Translations under genes and position numbers: made by a program
Assembly (NCBI RefSeq): GCF_000003815.2
Contig: NC_049990.1
Span: 17,252,532 to 17,316,531, forward strand
Direction of reading: 5' to 3'
Source: Branchiostoma floridae
Lineage: Eukaryota > Chordata > Leptocardii > Amphioxiformes > Branchiostomatidae
Length of the DNA: 64,000 nucleotides
Shown: positions 24,201 to 35,900 of the stretch, in pieces
Position numbering within the stretch: position 1 is the stretch's first letter
Layout: each line of letters starts with the position of its first letter
The notes under the pieces: model-generated
Database searches by the model: none
What the model was told of the DNA's origin: nothing
Seen by the model: only the letters and a program-made list of their open reading frames with translations

Positions 24201-27200
24201 CTCCAAATGAAACTTCTGCCGGTCCTAGCTGCAGAATATGCGACGTAGTTTGTAAAGCATTAAACATGTTGTTCTTCTTTTAAACTTAAGGCAGTTAGTT
24301 TAGGGGTAAAACCGGTTTTGTACCGGTACGACTAAGTGGGTTAAAACAGTTGCATGTTTGAAGCAACTATTATTATTATGAGTTTGATTTAAATGTTCGG
24401 TACCCAGCCCATGTTGCTTGTAATTAGCCGAACTGAAAGTATCAGGAATGGCATTTTAATTTCTACAACACTAATTCCTCAGTATGCTACTCACAACATT
24501 CCATTTTTAATGGTTCCAGTTAAAACAGCCAAATTGAGAACGTCATAATTACGTCATGATGTCAACGTTTTTAAACCGTCAGAAAATATATTGAGAACCC
24601 CCACGGCCTTTTTTTATATCTAGTTACCTTCGCCAGAATGGCAAGGTTATATTTTGGCTAGAAACATGGTGTTGTGTCTCTTTATGTAGGTTAGCAGCAT
24701 ATAAGTAGAGTAGTTTTGGATGGAAATTCATGATATTTGGTATTTGAGTAGCGGTTGCAGGAAGGAAGGTCCTGTTCGAAAACGGTTCACCTGGAGGTTT
24801 TCGTCGGCGCTGCAGCGGGGCGAGTGTGTTTGTGTGTGCGTTTGCGCACAAGATAACTCGAGACGGTGTAAATCGTTTTGCTTGATTTTTGGTAGTCATG
24901 TGGGGGTTGGGAAAATGTCGGTCGAGGTTGATAATGGGCCTCCTGGCGCTTTTCGTCGGTGCAGCAGTGGGGCGAGTGTGTTTGTGTGTGTATTTGCGTA
25001 CAAGATAACTTGAGACGGTGTAAATCGTTTTGCTTGATTTTTGTTGATAGGTAGGGGACACAGAAAGGAAGGTCAAGTTCGATAATGGGCCTACTAGCGA
25101 CTTGTTTTGGTACTGCAAGTGAGCGTCAAAGCTTGCGCCTAAATTTTCCAGAAGTGCCATGTTCATAATTTTTAAGTGGTGGATAGCTGTTGGGACTAGG
25201 AGTGAATGGTGTAATTTTGGGCCCCCTAGCAGCTTGTTTGGAACTGCAGTGGGTCTTATAGTTTGTAACTTTTAAAAAGGATAACTGCAGAGGGGATTGA
25301 TGGATATTCTTTGCTTTTGGTAGGTAGGCACTTAGGGTGATTATCAACATAATGAGATGCTAATTATGTAAATTGCGATCTACTTAATATAATTACTTTG
25401 GGATTCTTATCATGGAGAGAACCACATCCCTTACAAAAGTGGTGTGCAGTGCAACATGACACTGGCACCATTGTCACCCTAGTCCAGCACTAATGTGTGG
25501 ACCATTAATCTTCATTTATCATTCAAGCCCTTCAGACAGAAGCAGAAGCCTGATCTCCTTTCCCTGACAAGGGCCAGTCACACCAAATTAACCCCCTGCC
25601 CTCAGTCTCCGGGTCTTAGCACAGACAAATCAAAGGTGGAGCAGAACTAATCGTCATGCCATGGCAGGGTGTTACACGCCCTCCCGTTTGAGGCATAAGA
25701 CATGGTCACGTAAAAAAAGATTAAAACATCGCGGTGGGCCAAATCAGGCTGTCAAAGGTGCCAACGTAATCCTCATGAGTTGTTCGATCGCATACAGTAC
25801 GCTTAATGATTCAAATACTATTTCGGGATGAGATTTGAAGAGTCAAAGTTGGCCTTCAAACTGGCTCTTTTTGCCTGATTTTGGCCTCGATTTCACACTG
25901 CATGGGGGTTTCCGTGCAACCGATTACGACAATATCATATACTTCCGGGTTGTACGAGTGCGGTCATAGAACGCGGGTGGTATCGTATCTTGTCTCGGTT
26001 TGTGCTAGGTTGTAGAGGAGGATCTAAGTAAGGCTTATGAATATACTAATACTTGGAGATTAGCAATTACTATGCCTGTCAATCAGCTATTTTGTCTTTG
26101 CGGGGCTATGAATGGGGGGATCTGAGTAGCCTGACGTGATAGCCAGGCCAGGTAGACTGTGTAAAATACCTCGCGACTTAACTCGCTATTGCAAAACTTT
26201 ACTTACTATTTTCATGAGATGGACACAAACATTCACCAAGGCGGGGCTGTAACAATCCTGACGTATGACCCTTAGGTAACCCTTAGATGACCTATTATCT
26301 AATATATAATCTATTATAGCCATAATTACATACATTAATCATTCAAAAACAACGACCTTCGATAAAGAATGTTTATTTGGCGAAGATGTGTGTTCGAGGA
26401 ACTCTAGTTGGTAGTAATGTGGGGGTTGGGAAAATGAAGGTCAAGTTCAAAATGGTATTGCAGCGGTGGTTCAAAGTTGGCGGTAAAGAGATTATAAAGT
26501 GCTAGGGTCACAATGTATGAGTAGTGGATATACGTCTTTGGGCATGGGGGAAGTTGTGCAAGTTTGGGCCCCCTAGCAGCTTGTTCTGAACTGCAATGGG
26601 TGATTTTGGTTTTATCTTTGGAGGAGAAAAATCAAGCAGATGTTGGTGGATATGCATTATTTTTATTATGTATATACCTCAGGAGATGATTAAAATTCTG
26701 AAATGTGTGGTATAGAAATCTGGGTTTCATTTACATTATTATTGAAGTAACTTTGAAATTCCACTGAAGGCAAGAAATCAACCTCATTTCTAAGACACTG
26801 TCAGCACTGCAACTGACTGCACTGCCCGCCAGATGTGTTTGGTAGCAAAACATAGATGTTATTTCTGTTGATATGTTGTTTAGAGCAGGGCCCACTAATC
26901 GTCTCCTCCTCTCATTATCATCAGGAAGTCCGATTTTGGAGAGTTTTATCCTAGCAACGCCGTGACACGTGCAGGGTTTTTTTGCAGATTTGTTTGATCT
27001 TTGAACTGGGTTATACTAATGAGTTATAGGGGTTATTACTGTCTATTGCGACCAACCTCCAAATACAATTTAAAAAACAGTATATCTGGAGATGTTTTGC
27101 TGTCTATTGCAGGCACAATCGTTTGTTAGACAATAAAAAAATTGTCACCCAAAACTAGCGCACACTCAGCTAGATGACAAATAGAAGATCAAGAAGTAGA

Positions 27201-29884
27201 CCAAATAATTATTAACCATGGGATAGGATGGTGGCTCTGTAGCCCAAAATAAGCTTGAACCACGCTGGAAGTAATTTGGAATGGATAAAGGGAATTTTCA
27301 ACCGCCATATACACAATTTCATGCAGCTGTTTAATTCTGGTAGGTAACCCGTTACTCTAGTAATACATGAATGAGCGCTTAAAGTCTTTGATCAAGACAC
27401 TCTCCATTATGAACCTTGATTATTTGGCGAAGGTATGTGTTTTGTGAAACTCTAGTTATTATTTAGGGATGATTGCTAGAGTTAATGTAGCTGCCAACAT
27501 CCTGTCAGAAGAACCCTGGGTCATTTTCCTTTAGGTTTAAATATATATCTGCCATTGAATAAGTTGATCCAAACACACAAAAACATTTCACTCGAAGAAG
27601 AAACAACTTATAGAAATATTGTTACTCTTACCGACACTGTAAGTGAAACTGAAACTGTCTTCGAAAATGTCACCGATGCATCAATGGTTGCTCTGCGCCT
27701 ACGTGTACTAATTGCAGAATCGGTCGTATCTTCTTGAAGACTTGACACAGGAGCGACTTCAACGAAAACAAAGCCACCATTCTGAGTCCACGATACAACC
27801 TGTTAAGAAGGAAAATGATGGTCATAATGTTTCTGACTGGATGACTTAAATGTCAACTCTAGTTCCATAAAAAGATTCTTCTAACACGCCATATATGCTT
27901 ACAATTTACTATTAAATTAATTGTTTGTATATTTATTTAGACCTCCATTAGACTTTACAATCGCAAAAAAATATTATTTCTGGAGTCCATTAACATTAAA
28001 AAACAAATAATATAAGTCAACATAAGTGTACATAAGTATAACATGAGAAGACTTGATGTAAACTGAATGCAAAATTGAAGTAAACTCAGTAACCTTTAAA
28101 TACATACAAATACATGCAATAATATCTCGAGAATCGTGTATGCAAGTAGTCCATACCTTTGACAAAAAGGACCCACTCTTTCTTCCAACTATGGTATCCC
28201 CAGATGAAAAGGCAAGGGATTCCAGCGTCTTGTTCTCGTAGACTAGGATTCCTTTGGAATTGTCTCCTCCAACGCAATGAAGGTCTGGGATGTACTGTTC
28301 AGATTTTGTAGGAATCGCAAAGCTACAACGACAATAATGCAGGAATCGTTAACGTTTGATAATCGATTCTGCTGTAATATAACAAGTTGTATTTATAGGT
28401 TTAACAACGACACAGTAACATAAAATAAGAGCGTTGAACTAAATCGACCAACGTGAGCGGACAACTGGGCATTCAATTTCCAGTTATACGTATACTCAAT
28501 TATATTAATTATTTAAGAAACAGTAAGTTAATTTAGCCATGGCAAAGTACCTGACTAGTGTGTTTTTAAGTGGTAGCAGCTCAAGTTATTTACGTTGTTT
28601 TATGTACAGATCTCTTGATTTAGTTCAACTATAATCAAATTATTTCTACATAATTCATTGTGCAATACTGGACATTTCATTTTTTAAACAAATAACATAC
28701 GTGTTTGTGTCCGGAAGTTCCTCCCCACATCTGACTAATTCTGTTTGGACAAACGAAAACTCATCGCCAAGGGCAGCGTTGACGCCCGTTACAGTCTCTA
28801 GCCAACCGTTACTCTGGCTTCCGGCAAGGATATCGCCATCGTTCAACGACAGATCCTCAATGTCAGTCGCGTCGAAGACAAGAAAACTTGACACCCACTC
28901 ATCTTCGGTTCCGGAGATGTATGCGTTTCCGACACATTTGTATACTGGAATATCTGAATTTTAAAACCAAATACATTGTAAATGTGTACCATTGAAAAAT
29001 TATCTTTACAATACTATATGCGGGTAACAATCATAATCATGGCTTTATTATCATATACATCGTAAGGTTAATTACGCCATGCAGACGAAAATCGTGAAGG
29101 CATTTTTTACTCAGATTATCTCTAGACGTAAGTCCTCCAAACTTAAGTCCTCCAAATCCTTCTAAAGATTTCATTGAAACATTGTTATGTTGTGAATATC
29201 ATGATTCAGGCAAATAGTTATATTTTAAAAAGTTTATACCAAACATAGTTGGAGATATCATGAATTGATAAAGGTTCAAGTGAATATGTCGTGTCGTATA
29301 TATTAATGTAAATGAAGTTTCTGACTCAGGTCATCGAAGGAAAAGTTGTCCTGGTTTGATAGAATAAAATTCACACTAAAAAATCTCTCGTCTGAGGTCA
29401 GGTTGGGTTGGAAAGTCTTTGTTTTTACAAATTAAGGATATTTCCTACACACGATTGAGTGAAATATGTTAAATTGTGATGTAGACTTACCACTGTTTAT
29501 CACAGTCACATTACTACTGTTTGTCGGCAAGTCTCCATTCAAGGCGTCTGACAGTAACACTGCGTCGGGTACGTCTTCTTCAGTCGTCTCGTCATCGATG
29601 GCGACTGGATCCACTTCCTCTTTGAAGCTACTGTAGGCCACAACATCTTCTATATTAGCGGCGCTCCCCAGCACAAAGGCATACGGCCCTGTATCATGGA
29701 AATAGAAAAACGAATGTGCTCAGTTTGTTAATGAAACCGGATGGATATGCTTTGCGAATATCTGCAGTACCAAAGAAAGTCCATAGGGTTCTCGAGGGTT
29801 CGCCACACCCCACCGACACACAAAGTATGACTTAATCCATCTAAATGTTCTTGAGTCATCGTGTTCACACACACGCACACACAA

Positions 29885-29941
<57 letters not shown>

Positions 29942-32900
29942 CTAGTTCGTAATGATATTTCATGGAAGTAACTAATGAATTGAAAATGTCAAAATATCTG
30001 CGGTGTTTCTGATGGCCATGTTTGAAATAAATACAAATAAATAGATTGTTCCATACATATCAACCTTTATCATTTATGATAACCTGCTCTAAAAAAGATG
30101 CAATTTTATAGTTAAGCACCTACCGACTGGCGCTGTACTCTCAACAATGTGCATAACCCCACCGGCCTGGCCACTCACTATCACGTCACCGTCTTGAAAA
30201 GACGTTGGGTATGGTGCCAAGAATAGCGCCGCGCTGTCCCCGTAGTCCTCTTCAAGAGACACAGGGCACATGTAGAGTGTCGTGACAGCTGGGTCAATGG
30301 CCTTGACATTGTCCCGGATTTGGACGACATTCTTGTGCGGAGTTGACTCGTCGTGGGCGGGCAAACCATCAGGACAGACGGTCTCGTTCCAGCCATGACA
30401 GGGTACGCCTCCCTGTAAAGACACCAGAAAAAGACCGACGTACTGACTCATAATTGATTCCAAGCTAAAAGATTTTTATCACTACCCTAAGATTATTGTC
30501 AATTATCATTTTTGAGACAATTTTACCTAGCGCTAAAAATGAATAATTAGCACTTAATCAAAAGCACCATTTTGTACAAATCGATATCGCGTACTATGTT
30601 ACGTCACTCCTGATGTGGCCGTAAGGGGACCTTTATATCACTTTATCAGTTGAATAGGACGGCTTAATTTTTATAGTTTGTTTGTATCCATGTTTATAAC
30701 TTTTTCGCCGAGATGTGCTTATTGCTGTAAATCAATATACTTCAATTTTGAGGGATGCAAACGGACTACAGAAAACAATGCATGATTTCTATGTAATAGT
30801 GTAAAAATAAATTTAACAACAAGGATTCCTCATTATGGCTTTGATAGCGACAAGTCGCGTGGAAAAGTAAGACACTAACATTTTTTAAAAGAAAACAATT
30901 TCATTGTGAACTGCGGTTTATATTCCTTATATGTAGACTATAATTATTAGCACTTATACATAGTAAAAAGTTCAAATACCACGACATATCGATAGCAAAA
31001 AAAACGAATTGGCAATGGTGACAATATGGGCATGGCTAGATGACAGTAAAGCAAACTTGAGTAATAATTCATTCCATATTTTTTTCAGAATTAATATCTT
31101 TACATCCGAATAAAACTACATCAGGTTGGTAGAATATCACATATTTGTGAAGCATACTAGGTATTTGCCTTGTTTTCTGTACCAATTATGATAATAAACA
31201 GTCACAAAATTGCAAAAAAAAATTATCATAGCTTTATGAAACATATGCATAGTAAATTCAAAAGAAACGCAAAAAATGGTGCAAACATGTTTTATTAAGC
31301 CCCCCTATTACGGCAAGGTTATTTACAAAAACGTACTGGGCGGATAAGGTTTAAAACGAAATATCGATTCTTACGTCATGTTGGAAACAGCTCTCCACTC
31401 CCCGACAGTGTTGGCACACATCGGCGTTGTATGAACTGAGCTCCTCGTTGCAATGCGTTTCGTCACAGTCCAGTACCTAAGCGGAAGTACAATCACTGAA
31501 CAATAAATAACTACAAAAGTGACGTCGTCTATGTTGTAACTGTGTTTTTTTTTTTGGGGGGGGGGGGGGGCTGGAAACCCTGAGGTCCCTGCCTCCGACG
31601 TTGTGCCATTGGGAAAGGTATTTTACACGACGATCCTCACTTCACCCAAGTGTAAAAATTTAATGGGTAGGTAGAAAAAAAATACCAGCAAATAAATACA
31701 TTTTATTTAAAAAAATACGTTATGGTGGAGTGATATCAACGAAACCTTATCTCAGCAACTGAAAGTTTGTTTACGCCTTTATTTAGATTCGACATTGTTC
31801 CATTCGGCTGTCATAATGTCTTTATTTAATTATTGAATTATAATTCAGATATTCAGTCCTACTACATCAACAAAAGCTACACGGTGATTGCTCCTGAGTT
31901 TGTTTCATACTCTGAATAAATTTTCCAGCAGCTTTGCTTAGAAATACAGCATACTTTAATCAGTGCCTACAAAATCCAAATAGAAGCTGATCTAAAGGTC
32001 AATTTGAAAAGTCAATCTCGTATATGAATATAATCTTTTTGAGTCAATTGTTGTTAAAATGGACCATATAAAAAACGCCTGAAATAGACCATATTAAAAA
32101 ATCCAATGCCATATAACTTATGTGACATAAACTCTCGATTCAAAATCAAATTTTAAGAAAATCACAAAGAGCGACAATAAGTCCAACCTATACGTAAAAT
32201 AAAATAAATTGAAAAAAAGAATGAATTGAATCACTACCCTAGTGAAAGAATGGGTACCCCATCAACTTCTTATGTAAACTGGATCAGTCGATCAACTTTT
32301 GCATGGCCATTAAAATGAATTTGATTGAAAAATTAAGTGCAAGAATGGGCTCCTTCAACGCACCCCATGTTAAATAGAACGGTCCAAAAGTTTTTTTCGT
32401 TGGCTTGAAATGACAGAATGCATAATGTGCATAAGGCCACAGCAAGTAAATTCTATGGATGACATCCGCGCGCTCATTTATTATTTTCACCTGATTTCAG
32501 AAAAAAAAAGTTTTTTTTTCTTCTTCAGGGATGGTCAGATAGACCAAAATAGGTAAATAGGTTGTGTTGTGACCAATAATTGTATATAAAATTGACACTA
32601 GATAGGTAGCATTGACTGTAGTTGTAGAAGTGAAACTTCTTGGATAGTTGTAAGAGTGGCACCAATATGGAAGCCATGAGTGTAGTTGCCAACCTTATTA
32701 TTTTTGCAGTTTGCAGAGGATGTGATACATAAAATTTACTTGCTGTGGCCTAATGTAACAAATAGTTACACATATACGCACGATATAAAACAGACAAAAA
32801 AACCTTATACAAAACATCACTTTCAGCACTCAATAAAGATAAATGAAGAAAGACATACACGTCATGGCAATTTATCTACCATATGTATGTCTACAGCCTA

Positions 32901-35900
32901 TCTCCCTTTTGTGCCTCTTACACAGTAATATTAAAAATATAACTGTATATGTCATGAAGTATAAGACTAAAAGAGTCTTAATCTTAGGCAACACAATAAT
33001 GTCACTTATGTGTTTGCCGCCCTGGATGGTTTGCCCTAACACAAAATAGGGGTGTTTTCCAGTAACCGAACAAGTGTTCTTTAAAATATATAGTGTTTCT
33101 TGTGCTGGAAGAGGAAAATGAACGAATAATGCATGTATCTTTGATAAAGGAAGCAGCAAAGGCCTTTTTTCAATTCAATAAACCAAAATAAAACGTATTT
33201 AAAACATATTCCCCAATGAAATCTCAGATGATGCTAATACGCACACGCGGAAAGAAATTCCAAAAATACTTGTAGAATTTGGGAATTCTTGCCAAAAGGA
33301 CGCACACTATAGCATTAGGCTATCCTATAAGCTGAAGAGTCGCTAAAACATAATACCCTAATATTATTTGAATCAAAGAATGAATGACTACCTCAATCTG
33401 ATCTGAGCATCCGGCCGTTTCTCCCGCCGAGAAGCAGCCGTAGTAGAACCAGGACAGGCAGTAACTGCTGTTAGAACCCCATTCATCCCCTAGTAAACAT
33501 TCCAGTGTGGTGTCACACCAGCCACATTCACTTTCTTGTGAACACGAACTACAGTCCGTGAAGTTACCACAGTCAGCTGTGAGAGAAGAAGAAAAATGAT
33601 AATGAATAAACTTTTCTTTTCAGAAACACTGTAGCTACTTCACAACACAGTGTAAACACAAATGATAGAGGACGCTGGAGAGCTGCCATCAAACCCCCTC
33701 ATCTACGTGCAAGCACGTCTAAATAACTCTTACCCCCGCAGGATGAGTAACAACAGACGTTAAACTGGAGAGTGAGTGTGTAAAACTGTGGTGTGGAGTG
33801 GAGAAGAATATAATGATAAACGACAATGCATTTCTCTTTATTCTAGAGTGAAGTGAAATACAAGTATCTGAAGTGTTGTAAGTAGTAAATACTAAAATTT
33901 TGCCATTGTGTTACCGAGCAATGTAAAGTCATAGGCATACGTTTGAATTGAAACTTTCCAGCAACTACCCCAGATTTCAAGCGTGTTGTTCAGGCCGATC
34001 GTTCTAATTTGCTGCGACCCGGCACCACCCCGAGAACCTGCCTTGACCATGAATATAACGATCGCGAATTGACACCTACCTGCAGTTATCTTTCACCAAA
34101 TGTTCCGAAAAGACAATGTTTTGCATTGTGTAAGTTTTTGTAGAAAGAAAAGGTCAAGGTCTTACAACGGATATTCTTATATGGTACACTTTCATAGATC
34201 GTTCATTGTGGCACTCACGGTTGCTAAATATCATTATCCTGAATTACATGTTTTTCCCGATTTTTTTCCAGCTTTTGGTAACCATACATACTTCTGTTAT
34301 TACGAAGTAAATAAGCTCAGATCTTTGTGTCATATCCTGGTTTACCGAAAACCATAGGCCCAGCAGGCAAGTCTGCAGGCTTGCCAGGTTACCTTCTTTT
34401 GGGCTCAAAGGGTAAGCATTGAGCTTTAACCCCTAATGGATTTTTAAGTACATGTACTGGGAAACTGGCAATTTCAGGCCAGGGTTCAAGGTGGGGCGGA
34501 GTAGGGTGTGGTGATGGGTACAGCAATAAACCGTGGACAATGTACTCTCACACTGGGTCCATTATCGAACTTGACTTTAGTTTTCACGACTTCCACCCAC
34601 CTACCAAATATCATCAGCATCCATCAAAGGCTTCCCGAGTTATATTGTTATACACAGACGGAAAGACAAACAGCCTTAAACATAATCCTTGCCACTCTGC
34701 CAAAGATAATTACATGTGATTGTATCCATGTAACAAACTAACCTTGATGTAGCAAGAAAACCTGCTATGATTGCCATGAACAGGCATATATCGCCAGGAA
34801 TTGTACAGAAGACGCCTTTTGCATTACTTTCGAAGGACCAAAGAAACACCCCTACCCTTAGGAATTAAAATACAACAAGACTGGCAATAAAAATGTATTA
34901 TTGCCATGACGACGATTGAGGGTACAACAATACAGCTCAAATCAGAATAGACAGGAACTTCCCTGTCGCACTATCCCTGGCACAATATAGTAGCCCACCT
35001 GTAACATAAACCTACAGCCAGCAGAAATGTACTATCCCCGGTACAGCACAATGGTCTGCCAGTGACCTAAACCTACAGCTGAGCACTACAGAAGTATTTC
35101 CTGTCTGCCTGTGGCGTATGGCTTGAACAAGCTCTAAGAAAATGTATCCTTCATAATACAACATAACAACCAAGACAACGTGATCCATTGTGCAGAGTTT
35201 CCCTGTCTTAGCCAGCAGTGTGACCTACATTCCACCATTGCATACCAGAGATACATCTGGAACAGATCTAAGGGGGGGGGGGGGGGGGGACTTGCTACCC
35301 AGCATACTGTGGAGTACTAGCATTCTTGGAAAAATGCCTGTGCAATTCCTAGAATTTTTGCAGACTGAACGCAATATATACCACTTGACGACTCCCCTGA
35401 GGCGTCGTCAAAAAATACTGCACCATGATGCCTTGCATACTCACATGTAACGTTACATTTTGGTTACCATTTCACAAAACAAAACCTTCTGAATAAGGGG
35501 ATCTTGTTTTCACGACGTGATCCGGATGCGAAAACAGTTCAATGAACCTCCAGCCCACGTAAATATTCAGTGGACTGGTTGCACTATCCTGTAATGCACA
35601 TTTTTTTACTTAATTGTTTTGTCAGGGTGCACCACTAAAATGCTTCTCATTGTTTTTCACATATATACAGGGGACTCAGGATCATTTTCAATAAACTTCC
35701 ATTCCTGTCACTAATGTTTCATGTATTTAGCGAAGGAAATAAAGCAGCTTTGAACTTTCATGGTCTGTGGTAAATAATTTGTGTCGCAAAAAAAGTACCT
35801 ATGTCACTTCTAAACTTACTTCACGTGACATCAAATAGATTTAATGTTGTGCACGATTAAATTATTTCATAATCAAGAACTAGGTTCACTCGTGTGTCAT

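Noticed and set aside
29720-29938. Cys/Val-repeat frames on minus
   Set aside because: Pure translation of the (CA)n microsatellite.
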